A stretch of DNA of 64,000 nucleotides, taken from positions 1,583,001-1,647,000 of the forward strand of contig NC_017671.1 in assembly GCF_000284595.1 (NCBI RefSeq). The letters are read 5' to 3'. Below are positions 56,096 through 64,000 of this stretch, piece by piece. Position 1 is the stretch's first letter. Each line of letters starts with the position of its first letter. The notes under the pieces are model-generated. The model ran no database searches. It worked only from the letters and a program-made list of their open reading frames with translations, and was not told the DNA's origin. This stretch comes from Stenotrophomonas maltophilia D457 (GTDB lineage Bacteria > Pseudomonadota > Gammaproteobacteria > Xanthomonadales > Xanthomonadaceae). A program made the position numbers and the translations under genes.

Positions 56096-57114
56096 TGGCC
56101 GGCAAGGGTACCCAGACCCCGGCGTACTGGTACGACGGCAGCCCCGTTCCGTGGACGATGCGCCTGCTGGCGCCGCTGTACGCAGGTGTCACCGCACTGC
56201 GCCGGCGCGCCTATCGGCGTGGCTGGCGCAAGCGCCACTCGCTGCCGGTGCCGGTCATCGTGGTCGGCAACATCACCGCCGGTGGTACCGGCAAGACGCC
56301 GCTGACCATTGCCCTGGTCGAGCGCCTGCGCGCGGCCGGCTGGAAGCCGGGCGTGGCCAGCCGTGGTTATGGTCGCGAAGACGCCGGCAAGCCGCTGTGG
56401 GTGCAGGCCGATACGCCAACTGCCAAGGGCGGTGACGAGCCGGTGCTGATCGCCTGGAAGACCGGTGTGCCGGTGCGCGTGGACCGCGACCGTGTCGCCG
56501 CCGGCAAGGCGCTGATCGAGGCCGGCTGCGATGTGATCGTCTGCGACGATGGCCTGCAGCACTACCGCCTGGCGCGCGATATCGAGATCGAAGTGGTCGA
56601 TGCGCAGCGTCGCTACGGCAATGGCCGGATGATTCCGGCCGGGCCGTTGCGCGAGCCGGTCAGCCGCGCCAGCGAATGTGATTTCCGGGTGGTCAACCTC
56701 GGCCAGGCCGATGAGGAAACCGCAGCGCAGGCCTGTGGCTTCGGCCAGTGGCCGATGGCGCTGCACATCGACAGTGCACAGCCGCTGGCCGGTGGCCGCG
56801 CTCGCCCGCTGGCGTACTTCAAGGGCCAGCGCGTGCATGCGGTGGCCGGCATTGCCCATCCCCAGCGCTTCTTCGACATGTTGCGCGCGCGCGGGATCGG
56901 CGTGGTGCCGCATGCGTTCGCCGACCACCAGGCCTACCAGCCGCAGGACCTGTCCTTCGGCAGCCAGCTGCCGGTATTGATGACCGAGAAGGACGCGGTG
57001 AAATGCCGTGCGTTCGGCAACGACTGGCACTACGCGGTTCCGTTGCGCGCCGAGTTGCCCGCGGCGTTCTGGGTGGCGCTGACCGATCGCCTGGACAAGC
57101 TGCGGCCGAACTGA
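56095..57114 (+). CDS. lpxK: Tetraacyldisaccharide 4'-kinase LpxK
   Basis: 339-residue inner-membrane kinase that phosphorylates the lipid A precursor to lipid IVA. An N-terminal membrane segment precedes the P-loop [20 protein letters not shown]; later hallmarks are [30 protein letters not shown] and TEKDAVKC. Confidence 0.95.
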   Translation: MAGKGTQTPAYWYDGSPVPWTMRLLAPLYAGVTALRRRAYRRGWRKRHSLPVPVIVVGNITAGGTGKTPLTIALVERLRAAGWKPGVASRGYGREDAGKPLWVQADTPTAKGGDEPVLIAWKTGVPVRVDRDRVAAGKALIEAGCDVIVCDDGLQHYRLARDIEIEVVDAQRRYGNGRMIPAGPLREPVSRASECDFRVVNLGQADEETAAQACGFGQWPMALHIDSAQPLAGGRARPLAYFKGQRVHAVAGIAHPQRFFDMLRARGIGVVPHAFADHQAYQPQDLSFGSQLPVLMTEKDAVKCRAFGNDWHYAVPLRAELPAAFWVALTDRLDKLRPN

Positions 57115-57189
57115 GTGGCGCGGCGGCGCTTGCATTCACGCGCTGCTGCCCGCATTCCCGTTGTAACGAGCCTGCCGAGTACCGCCTGC

Positions 57190-57963
57190 ATGACTGAATT
57201 CGTCGTCGCCATTCCGGCCCGCTATGCCGCCTCGCGGCTGCCGGGCAAGCCGTTGCGCCCGCTGGGCGGCGAGCCGCTGGTGCTGCATGTGGCGCGCCGC
57301 GCGCTGCAGGCCGGTGCCCGTGAAGTCTGGGTAGCGACCGACGATCAGCGCATTGCCGATGCGCTGTCCGGGCTGGCCGAAGTGAAGGTGGCGATGACCG
57401 CGACCACGCACGCCTCCGGCACTGATCGCCTGGCCGAATGCGCACGCATTGCAGGCTGGGCCGATGACACGGTGGTGGTCAACCTGCAGGGCGACGAACC
57501 GTTCGCACCGGCGGCCGGTATCCGTGCGGTGGCCGATGCGCTGGTCGCAGGCACTGCGACGATGTCGACTCTCGCCACGACCGTCGAGGACGCGCACACC
57601 CTGTTCGACCCGAACGTGGTGAAGCTGGTGCGCAACGTGCGCAACGAGGCGATGTACTTCAGCCGCGCGCCGATCGCCTGGCACCGCGACGGCTTCGCAC
57701 GCAGCCGCGACACGCTGCCGGACGGCCACCACTGGTTGCGCCACATCGGCATCTACGGCTATCGCGCCGGCTTCCTGCAGCAGTTCGCGGCGATGCCGCC
57801 GGGCCAGCTGGAGCAGGTCGAATCGCTGGAGCAGCTGCGCGTGCTGGAAGCAGGCTATCCGATCAGCGTGGCGATCTCGCCCGAGCCGTTCCCGCCGGGC
57901 ATCGACACGCCCGAGGACCTGGAGCGCGCCGAGGGGCTGCTGCAGGCGATGGCGCCGCGATGA
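57190..57963 (+). CDS. kdsB: 3-deoxy-manno-octulosonate cytidylyltransferase (CMP-Kdo synthetase)
   Basis: 257 residues. It activates Kdo with CTP for LPS inner-core assembly. [24 protein letters not shown] near the start (cited in part), [12 protein letters not shown], and [12 protein letters not shown] with [12 protein letters not shown]. Starts 75 bases after lpxK, where there is an extra open segment of no clear use. It overlaps the phosphatase gene by four bases. Confidence 0.95.
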   Translation: MTEFVVAIPARYAASRLPGKPLRPLGGEPLVLHVARRALQAGAREVWVATDDQRIADALSGLAEVKVAMTATTHASGTDRLAECARIAGWADDTVVVNLQGDEPFAPAAGIRAVADALVAGTATMSTLATTVEDAHTLFDPNVVKLVRNVRNEAMYFSRAPIAWHRDGFARSRDTLPDGHHWLRHIGIYGYRAGFLQQFAAMPPGQLEQVESLEQLRVLEAGYPISVAISPEPFPPGIDTPEDLERAEGLLQAMAPR

Positions 57964-58448
57964 GGCTGCTGGTCGTCTGCCTCGGCAACATCTGCCGTTC
58001 GCCGATGGCCGAAGGCGCGCTGCGCGCACGCCTGGATGCCTCGCCGCTGGCCGGGCGGGTGCAGGTTGATTCGGCTGGCACCGGCGACTGGCATGTGGGC
58101 GAGCCGCCGGACCGCCGCGCGATCGCCTGCGCGGCCGGGCACGGCGTGGACATCGGCGGCCTGCGCGCACGCCAGCTGCAGGCCGTGGATTTCGACCGTT
58201 TCGACTGGATCCTGTGTGCCGACGAGGCCAACCTGCGTGATGCAGGGCGCCTGGCGTCGGCGGCCCAGCGTGAACGGCTGGCGTTGTACCTGCCCTGGTC
58301 GGGCGTTCAGGGGCGGGTAGCCATCCCCGACCCCTATACCGGCGGCAGCGATCATTTCGAGCAGGTCTGGTCGCTGGTCGACGATGCTGCAAAACGTGCG
58401 GTGGCACGACTGTTGCATGACGCCGACTCCGGCATAATCGGGTCATGA
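57960..58448 (+). CDS. Low-molecular-weight protein-tyrosine phosphatase
   Basis: 162 residues. The P-loop [13 protein letters not shown] gives nucleophile Cys7 and Arg13; the general acid Asp is in IPDPYTGG. Homologues regulate exopolysaccharide kinases, but here it sits in the lipid A operon. Overlaps kdsB and the next gene by four bases each. Confidence 0.92.
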   Translation: MRLLVVCLGNICRSPMAEGALRARLDASPLAGRVQVDSAGTGDWHVGEPPDRRAIACAAGHGVDIGGLRARQLQAVDFDRFDWILCADEANLRDAGRLASAAQRERLALYLPWSGVQGRVAIPDPYTGGSDHFEQVWSLVDDAAKRAVARLLHDADSGIIGS

Positions 58449-59857
58449 ACGTCCAGCCCGTCCCGGACCTGCCCGAGTTCGCCACCTGGCTCAATGCCAC
58501 CCCCTGCACCCTGACCGAACTGCGCGGCCGGCCGGTCGCGCTGCTGTTCGTCAATGCGGCCTCCGCCTGGAGCGCGCAACGCCTGGCCGAGTTCGGCCAA
58601 TGGCTGTCGCGCCACCCCGGCAAGCTGCAGCCGCTGGTGCTGCAGGTGCCGCGCTTCGATTTCGAGCGCGACGCCAGTGCCGCACTGAAGCTGCTGCGCC
58701 GCCAGGGTCTGGCCATGCCCGTACTGCTCGATGCCGATTGGGATGGCTGGCGCCGCTTCGGCGTTACCGCCTGGCCGACCGTGGTGCTGCTGGACGCGCA
58801 GGGTCGCGAGCAGCAGCGGCTGGTCGGGCAGGGAGCACCCGGTGAACTGGAGCGCGCCCTGAACACGCTGTGCCAGGGCGCGCCTTCGGCGCCGCCGCGC
58901 GGCGGCAGCGAACTGCATCCGGAACCACGCCAGGCGCTGCGGTTCCCGCTGGGCCTGGCGGTCAGCACCGAACGCCTGTACATCGCCGACAGTGGCCACC
59001 ACCGCATTCTCGAATGCAGCCATGGCGGCCGCATCCTGCGCCAGTTCGGCCTCGGTACCGCCGATTTCATGGACGGCAACCTGGCCGAAGCGGCGTTCCA
59101 CCGCCCGCAGGCGCTGGTGCTGGAGCGCGATTCGCTGTACGTCGCCGACACCGGCAACCATGCGGTGCGCCGCATCAACCTGCTGACCGGCATCGTCGAC
59201 ACGCTGTGTGGCAACGGACGTCCCGGTGCGCCGATGGAAGGTCCGGTGGCGCAGGCGCGGCAGGTCTCGCTGGACCATCCTGTCGGCCTGGCCATCGCCG
59301 ACAACCAGCTGCACATCGCGATGGCCGGCGACAACCGCATCTGGAGCTACCACCTGGGCCAGCGCAGCCTGCAATGGCGCGCCGGCAGTGGTTCCATCGA
59401 CGAGCGTGACGGCAGCGGCCACCTGGCTGCCTTTGCCCAACCGACTGCGCTGGCCGTGGTGCAGCAGGTGTTGTACGTCGCCGACGCCTTGGGATCCTCG
59501 ATCCGTGCACTGCAACTGCGCGGCGACCTGGTGCAGACGCTGGTCGGGCAGGGGCCCTGGCGCTTCGGCAGCGAAGACGGCCCGCGTGCGCAGGCCAGCC
59601 TGCAGTATCCGCAGGCGATCGCATTGAGCGCGGACGCTCCGCTGCTGTGGATTGCCGATACCGGCAACGGTCGCCTGCGCACGCTGCGCCTGGGCGGCGG
59701 TGAACTGACCACCCAGCCGCTGCCGCGCCGCCTGCATGGCCCGGCCGGATTGGCGGTGGGCGCCGGTGCGGTGTGGATCGCCGAGACTGACGCCCATGCC
59801 GTGCTGCGATTCGACCCCGACAGCGGCGTGCTCAGCGAAGTCCCGATCAGCGAATGA
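58445..59857 (+). CDS. Thioredoxin-like and NHL-repeat protein
   Basis: 470 residues. The first part (about 1-140) has a thioredoxin-like fold (LFVNAASAWSAQRLAEFGQWL, then LLDADWDGWRRFGVTAWPTVVLLD with the cis-Pro in WPTVV) but no CxxC. From about residue 155 there are NHL repeats forming a beta-propeller: LYIADSGHHRILEC, LYVADTGNHAVRRI, LYVADALGSSIRAL and LWIADTGNGRLRTL. This resembles eukaryotic NHLRC2. Function unknown in bacteria. Fused in a phosphatase-uvrC operon with short overlaps. Confidence 0.85.
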   Translation: MNVQPVPDLPEFATWLNATPCTLTELRGRPVALLFVNAASAWSAQRLAEFGQWLSRHPGKLQPLVLQVPRFDFERDASAALKLLRRQGLAMPVLLDADWDGWRRFGVTAWPTVVLLDAQGREQQRLVGQGAPGELERALNTLCQGAPSAPPRGGSELHPEPRQALRFPLGLAVSTERLYIADSGHHRILECSHGGRILRQFGLGTADFMDGNLAEAAFHRPQALVLERDSLYVADTGNHAVRRINLLTGIVDTLCGNGRPGAPMEGPVAQARQVSLDHPVGLAIADNQLHIAMAGDNRIWSYHLGQRSLQWRAGSGSIDERDGSGHLAAFAQPTALAVVQQVLYVADALGSSIRALQLRGDLVQTLVGQGPWRFGSEDGPRAQASLQYPQAIALSADAPLLWIADTGNGRLRTLRLGGGELTTQPLPRRLHGPAGLAVGAGAVWIAETDAHAVLRFDPDSGVLSEVPISE

Positions 59858-61698
59858 CCGACGTTCCCGCCCCGGCCTTCGACGGCAAGGCCTTCGCGGC
59901 CCAGCTCAGCACCGCCCCTGGCGTGTACCGCATGTACGCCGCCGACGACACCCTGCTGTACGTGGGCAAGGCGCGCGCGCTGCGCAACCGTGTCGGCAGC
60001 TATTTCAACGGCAGCCCGAAGAACGCGCGGATCATGTCGATGATCTCGCAGATCACGCGCATGGACGTGACCGTGACGCGCTCGGAAGCCGAGGCGTTGC
60101 TGCTGGAAAACCAGCTGATCAAATCGCTGTCGCCGCGCTACAACGTCTCACTGCGCGATGACAAGACCTATCCGCATGTGCTGCTGACCCGCGAGGACTG
60201 GCCACGCATCGCGCTGCATCGTGGCCCGCGTGCCATTCCTGGGCGCTACTTCGGGCCGTATCCCGGCGTCACCGCCGTGCGCGAGACGCTGAACCTGATG
60301 CACAAGCTGTTCAAGCTGCGCAGCTGCGAGGACAGCGTGTTCCGCAACCGCTCGCGGCCGTGCCTGCAATACCAGATCGGGCGTTGCAGCGCGCCGTGCG
60401 TGGAGCTGGTCCCGGCGCCGGAGTACGCCGAGTCGGTGCGCCGCGCCGCCCTGTTCCTGGAAGGCAAGAGTGACGAGCTGACCCGCGAACTGGGCGAGCA
60501 GATGCAGGCCGCCAGCGAGGCGCTGGAGTTCGAGCAGGCCGCGCGCCTGCGCGACCTGATCTCCTCGCTGCGCAGCATGCAGACCCGCCAGTACGTGGAT
60601 GGCCGCGCCGCGGACCTCGATGTGCTGGCCGTGGCCATGCAGGGCTCGCAGGCCTGCGTGCTGCTGCTGGCCTTCCGTGATGGCCGCAACCTCGGTACCC
60701 GCCCGTTCTTCCCGCGCACCAATGGCGAGGAAAGCCCGGAGGAAGTGCTGGCGGCCTTCGTTTCGCAGTACTACATCGAATTCGAGCCACCGCGCGAAAT
60801 CCTGCTGGATCGCGAGATTCCCGACGCCGACCTGCTGGTCGCCGCGCTGTCGGCCTCGGCCGAGCGCAAGGTGCAGCTGAAGTGGAACGTGCGCGGCGAG
60901 CGCGCCGGCTATGTGGAACTGGCCAGCCGCAACGCGCAGCTGACCCTGGCCACCGAACTCAACAGCCGCAATGCGCAGCACGCGCGCAGCGATGCGCTGC
61001 GCGAGATGCTGGGCCTGGCCGAGCCGGTCAAGCGTGTCGAGTGTTTTGATATCAGCCACACCCTGGGCGAGGCCACCGTAGCCTCGTGCGTGGTGTTCGA
61101 CGCCGCCGGCCCGGTGCGCGCGCAGTACCGCCGCTTCAACATCAGCGGCATCGAGCCGGGCGACGACTACGCCGCCATGCGCCAGGCCATCGACCGCCGT
61201 TTCCGCCGCGCAGTGGAAGAGCAGGGCGTGCTGCCGGACGTGCTGCTGATCGACGGTGGCGCCGGCCAGCTGTCGCAGGCCCAGGCCGCACTGGCCGATC
61301 TGGGCGTGGAAGGCGTGCTGCTGGTGGGCGTGGCCAAGGGCGTGGAGCGCCGTGCCGGCCACGAAGCGCTGGTGATGCCCGATGGCCGCGAGCTGCGCCC
61401 GGGCGCGGCCAGCCCGGCGCTGCAGTTCATCCAGCAGGTGCGCGACGAGGCGCATCGCTTCGCCATCACCGGCCACAGGGGGCGCCGCCAGAAGGCGCGG
61501 ATGACCAGCAAGCTGGAGGATATCCCCGGCATCGGGCCGCGCCGCCGCGCCAGCCTGCTCAAGCATTTCGGCGGCCTGGTGGGCCTGAAAGCCGCTGGCG
61601 AAGCCGAGATCGCCAAGGTGGAAGGCATCAATGACGCCCTCGCGGCACGTATCTACGCTAACCTGCACGGGTTGGCCACGCCTGATGCGGCCGAGTAG
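59854..61698 (+). CDS. uvrC: Excinuclease ABC subunit C
   Basis: 614-residue nuclease that makes both incisions in nucleotide excision repair. N-terminal GIY-YIG domain (GVYRMYAADDTLLYVGKARAL region with Tyr, Arg), UVR segment (LGEQMQAASEALEFEQAARLRDLI in part), central Cys motif CLQYQIGRCSAPC, RNase-H-like domain with FDISHTLGEATVASCVVFD and C-terminal helix-hairpin-helix (DIPGIGPRRRASLLKHFG). Overlaps the NHL gene. Confidence 0.96.
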   Translation: MTDVPAPAFDGKAFAAQLSTAPGVYRMYAADDTLLYVGKARALRNRVGSYFNGSPKNARIMSMISQITRMDVTVTRSEAEALLLENQLIKSLSPRYNVSLRDDKTYPHVLLTREDWPRIALHRGPRAIPGRYFGPYPGVTAVRETLNLMHKLFKLRSCEDSVFRNRSRPCLQYQIGRCSAPCVELVPAPEYAESVRRAALFLEGKSDELTRELGEQMQAASEALEFEQAARLRDLISSLRSMQTRQYVDGRAADLDVLAVAMQGSQACVLLLAFRDGRNLGTRPFFPRTNGEESPEEVLAAFVSQYYIEFEPPREILLDREIPDADLLVAALSASAERKVQLKWNVRGERAGYVELASRNAQLTLATELNSRNAQHARSDALREMLGLAEPVKRVECFDISHTLGEATVASCVVFDAAGPVRAQYRRFNISGIEPGDDYAAMRQAIDRRFRRAVEEQGVLPDVLLIDGGAGQLSQAQAALADLGVEGVLLVGVAKGVERRAGHEALVMPDGRELRPGAASPALQFIQQVRDEAHRFAITGHRGRRQKARMTSKLEDIPGIGPRRRASLLKHFGGLVGLKAAGEAEIAKVEGINDALAARIYANLHGLATPDAAE

Positions 61699-61716
61699 AG
61701 AGAGAAGCACGCAAGC

Positions 61717-62343
61717 ATGAAGTTGACCCTGCCCACCTGGCTGACGTTGTTGCGGATCGTGATGATCCCGGTGCTGGTGCTGGTGTTCTACCTGCCCTAC
61801 ACCTGGACCAACTTCGCTTCGGCGGCGATCTTCGGCCTGGCCGCGATCACCGACTGGCTTGATGGCTGGATCGCACGCCGTTACCAGCTGGAGTCGGCCT
61901 TTGGCGCCTTCCTCGACCCGGTCGCGGACAAGCTGATGGTGGCGGTGGCGCTGTTCCTGATCGTGCAGGGTCATCCGACGCCGTGGATGGCGTTCTGGGC
62001 GGCGGTCATCGTCGGCCGCGAGATCGCGGTGTCGGCGCTGCGCGAATGGATGGCCGAGCTGGGCCAGCGCGCGAAGGTGCGCGTGGCGATGATCGGCAAG
62101 GTCAAGACCACCGCGCAGATGGTCGCGCTGTTGTGCCTGCTGTATTCGGTGGCCCCGAACGTGCCGGTGGAAGACATCTGGATGGGCTGGCCGGTGTTCC
62201 ATATCGGCGACTGGACTCTGGCCATTGCCGCCGTGCTGACCCTGTGGTCGGGCCTGCAGTACCTGCACGCCGCGTGGCCGAGCCTGCGCGACGATGAGCG
62301 CGCTGCGCGCGAGCGTGCGCGGCAGAAGAAGCTGGGCAACTGA
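61717..62343 (+). CDS. pgsA: CDP-diacylglycerol-glycerol-3-phosphate 3-phosphatidyltransferase
   Basis: 208-residue inner-membrane enzyme; first committed step to phosphatidylglycerol. The CDP-alcohol phosphatidyltransferase motif DGxxAR-Gxx..D is in TDWLDGWIARRYQLESAFGAFLDPVAD (cited in part): Asp, Gly, Ala-Arg and the final Asp. Five or so spans. Last gene of the long array; uvrC-pgsA is a conserved pair. Confidence 0.95.
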   Translation: MKLTLPTWLTLLRIVMIPVLVLVFYLPYTWTNFASAAIFGLAAITDWLDGWIARRYQLESAFGAFLDPVADKLMVAVALFLIVQGHPTPWMAFWAAVIVGREIAVSALREWMAELGQRAKVRVAMIGKVKTTAQMVALLCLLYSVAPNVPVEDIWMGWPVFHIGDWTLAIAAVLTLWSGLQYLHAAWPSLRDDERAARERARQKKLGN

Positions 62344-62361
62344 GCCCGGGGTCTGAGCCCC

Positions 62362-62400
62362 GGGGTCGGATCCCTTTCCGAAGGAAAGGGCTCTGACCCC
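62362..62400 (+). terminator. Palindromic terminator after pgsA, same family as at 16039
   Basis: GGGGTCGGATCCCTTTCC-GAA-GGAAAGGGCTCTGACCCC, an 18-bp stem with one mismatch. Ends the long plus-strand array. Confidence 0.7.
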
Positions 62401-62416
62401 ATCGATGCGCCTATCC

Positions 62417-62520
62417 CCGCATGGCGTGGACCTACTGGAAATGCTGCGTCCACGGATGGTGCGGATCCATCGGTTTGCGGGGATGCCGTGGTAGATCCAC
62501 GCCATGCATGGATACGCGAT
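62417..62520. repeat. SMAG-type palindrome pair with ATCCACGCCATGC arms
   Basis: GCATGGCGTGGACCTAC (ending near 62434) is the mirror of GTAGATCCACGCCATGC (62491-62507). The right unit contains its own ATCCACGC-CAT-GCATGGAT hairpin. GTAG head confirms the family. Confidence 0.75.
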
Positions 62521-62552
62521 GCAAGGCGCCTCGCAGGCCCCGGAAAAACCGC

Positions 62553-62580
62553 TTGACGCCATCCTTGGAACAGGTAAAAT
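62553..62580 (+). promoter_or_regulatory. Promoter of tRNA-Gly
   Basis: TTGACG (62553-62558), 16-base spacer, TAAAAT (62575-62580), 12 bases before the tRNA. Confidence 0.75.
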
Positions 62581-62592
62581 TTCGCCTCCCAA

Positions 62593-62668
<76 letters not shown>

Positions 62669-63031
62669 ATTTATGATCTACAGACTTCCACTGACGTCTG
62701 TAAGTCATTGAAAAGAGGAGCTTCGGCTCCTTTTTTCATTCCAGCGAAAGCCACGGAAGTCCACTGACAGCCACCATTTTTGAGGCCAAAAACAAGGCCA
62801 AAGAATGCGGGTCGTGCCGGTTCCGGGTTGTTGCTGGGGTTGGATCGGGATGACAAGCAGCATCGGGCCTAAGTCCAAGACTTAGGAGCTTGATGATGAC
62901 ACTCTCTGATCTGACTGTTGGCGCGCATCCAGAACTGACCCACTTTCGGCGGTGATGCGCGGGTAAAACTGACCCACCTGAAGCCCACATCCTGAGCATC
63001 TTTTGCTCGGGGGATTTCAGGAGTGATCACC
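62669..63031. other. Non-coding tract between tRNA-Gly and the insertion element
   Basis: 363 bp, lower in GC than the rest of the window. It contains a terminator (62714-62736), short repeated pieces TCCACTGAC at about 62688 and 62758, a hairpin CCTAAGTC-CAA-GACTTAGG at 62868-62886, and from about 62916 the left end of the IS element. No gene here has a convincing start; minus-strand open frames in it are short. Looks like a scar left by earlier integration. Confidence 0.5.
62714..62736 (+). terminator. Rho-independent terminator after tRNA-Gly
   Basis: AGGAGC-TTCG-GCTCCT followed by TTTTTT. Confidence 0.88.
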
Positions 63032-64000
63032 ATGGTCATGTTGGCCAAGATCCGGCGGATGCATTTCCGCGATGGCCTGCCGCTGCGCGAGATCGCCAAG
63101 CGCACGGGCCTATCCCGCAATACCATCCGGCGATGGCTGCGCAGCGGCCAGTCCGAGCCGGTCTATCCCAGGCGAGCCTCGCCCTCCCGGCTCGATCCCT
63201 ACCGGTCCCAGTTGGAGACGTGGCTGCGTGCCGACAGCCATCGTCCCCGGCGGGAACAACGCACCGCCAAGGTGCTGTTCTCGCAGTTGCAGGCGATCGG
63301 CTATCCGGGCACCTACACCCGGGTGACGGCCTTCATCCGCCAGTGGAAGGCGGCCGGCGGCGCCAGCCGCCGCCCGGCCTTCGTGCCGTTGCACTTTCCT
63401 CCGGGTGAAGCCTTCCAGTTCGACTGGAGCCGCGAGTACGCCTTCGTCGGCAGCCACGCCAAGATGCCGCTGGATCTCGCCCACGTGAAGCTGGCCTGCA
63501 GCCGCGCCTTCTGGTTGGTGGCCTATCCCACCCAGAGCCACGAGATGCTGTTCGATGCTCATACCCAGGCGTTTACCGCCTTCGGTGGCGTGCCGCGCCG
63601 CGGCATCTACGACAACATGAAGACGGCGGTGGACGGGATCGGCCAGCACCGGGAACGGCGGGTCAACGCCCGCTTCCACGCCATGATCAGCCACTACCTG
63701 TTCGCCGCGGAGTTCTGCAACCGCGCCGCGGGTTGGGAGAAGGGGCGGGTCGAGAAGAACGTGCAGGACCGGCGCCGACAGATCTGGATCGAGGCCGGGG
63801 CCCGCCACTGGCCAGATCTGGACACCCTCAACGCCTGGCTCGCCAGCGAGTGCCGCGCCGCTTGGCCGATGCAGGCGCATCCGGATGCCTCCGACATCAC
63901 CGTGGCCGAAGCTCTGGAGGACGAACAGCCCCACCTGATGCCGATGCCCGCGCCCTTCGACGGCTACATCGAGCGGCCGGTGCGGGTCAGTTCGACCGCG
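62916..64000 (+). mobile_element. IS21-family insertion sequence, left part (runs off the window)
   Basis: Left end proposed at TGTTGGCGCGCATCC (62916). Inside it AGAACTGACCCAC (62931-62943) and AAAACTGACCCAC (62965-62977) form the multiple short terminal repeats usual for IS21-type ends. The transposase IstA starts at 63032 and remains open to 64000. IstB, the right end and target duplication would be outside. Confidence 0.85.
63032..64000 (+). CDS. istA: IS21-family transposase IstA, partial (3' end outside window)
   Basis: First 323 residues of an IS21-type transposase, open to the window end. CAGGAG precedes the ATG at 63032 by eight bases. HTH at the N-terminus (GLPLREIAKRTGLSRNTIRRWL, partly cited). 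The DDE catalytic core has FQFDWSREYA, IYDNMKTAV and WEKGRVEKNVQ, giving Asp, Asp and Glu. IstA cuts and joins the element ends; IstB, if present, follows outside. No frameshift is visible. Confidence 0.93.
   Translation, partial: MVMLAKIRRMHFRDGLPLREIAKRTGLSRNTIRRWLRSGQSEPVYPRRASPSRLDPYRSQLETWLRADSHRPRREQRTAKVLFSQLQAIGYPGTYTRVTAFIRQWKAAGGASRRPAFVPLHFPPGEAFQFDWSREYAFVGSHAKMPLDLAHVKLACSRAFWLVAYPTQSHEMLFDAHTQAFTAFGGVPRRGIYDNMKTAVDGIGQHRERRVNARFHAMISHYLFAAEFCNRAAGWEKGRVEKNVQDRRRQIWIEAGARHWPDLDTLNAWLASECRAAWPMQAHPDASDITVAEALEDEQPHLMPMPAPFDGYIERPVRVSSTA

Noticed and set aside
57115..57189. Longer kdsB starting directly after lpxK
   Set aside because: Family members begin near [12 protein letters not shown]; the extra 25 residues are basic and not conserved in the family.
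60148..62592. Minus-strand open frame of 814 codons opposite uvrC and pgsA
   Set aside because: Antisense shadow of two essential, conserved genes.

Overview
The window is a high-GC, densely packed chromosomal segment from a gammaproteobacterium of the family Xanthomonadaceae, most likely Stenotrophomonas. The evidence is the gene order (sspA-sspB after petABC, a PilVWXY1E minor-pilin cluster ending at tRNA-Asn, exbB-exbD-msbA-lpxK-kdsB), the Oar-like TonB receptor, and many intergenic palindromes that begin with GTAG, the hallmark of the SMAG elements of S. maltophilia. Species is an inference from gene content and repeats; no database search was run.

Layout. 1-6337: putrescine utilisation (end of a gamma-glutamylputrescine synthetase-type glutamine synthetase, the PotFGHI uptake system, succinate-semialdehyde dehydrogenase). 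6504-12500 (minus strand): phoH-ybeY-two unknown genes-corC-DUF4105/Lnb-like-corA. This resembles the enterobacterial ybeZYX-lnt operon, but a DUF4105 gene sits where lnt is expected. 12501-13023: a 523-bp non-coding region with two copies of a motif module exactly 254 bp apart. 13024-16033: lipoprotein-anchored ABC-2 exporter, followed by miaB on the opposite strand. 17728-20346: glutathione transferase, divergent WYL regulator and a lytic transglycosylase. 20546-24474: cytochrome bc1 complex and SspA/SspB. 24579-27296: DUF3301 and DUF2272 proteins, nadC, a Trm112-like protein. 27355-31325: purE-purK, an AhpD-like protein, Fe-superoxide dismutase, glutaredoxin 4, and an SDR protein with an altered active site. 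31559-36419: Oar-like TonB receptor and the nucleosidase PpnN, with a possible small RNA or attenuator between them. 36581-44202: type IV minor pilins, PilY1, a PilE-like pilin, tRNA-Asn and an opposite-strand FimT-like pilin. 44331-47839: uvrB, two identical tRNA-Val genes and three small unknown genes. 47870-50799: MipA/OmpV porin family protein divergent from a two-component system. 50859-62343: one uninterrupted plus-strand array comEC-exbB-exbD-msbA-lpxK-kdsB-phosphatase-NHL protein-uvrC-pgsA, mostly with overlapping or nearly touching ends. 62593-64000: tRNA-Gly, a tract that looks like an integration scar, and the left part of an IS21-family element that runs off the window.

Functionally the window is mostly core genome: polyamine catabolism, envelope biogenesis (lipid A export, Kdo activation, phosphatidylglycerol synthesis, possible lipoprotein N-acylation), respiration, twitching pili and DNA uptake, nucleotide excision repair and tRNA modification. 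The only clear mobile DNA is at the right edge. The least explained items are the Lnb-like protein replacing lnt in its operon, the 254-bp duplicated non-coding module, the possible RNA upstream of ppnN, and the two unknown genes between ybeY and corC.
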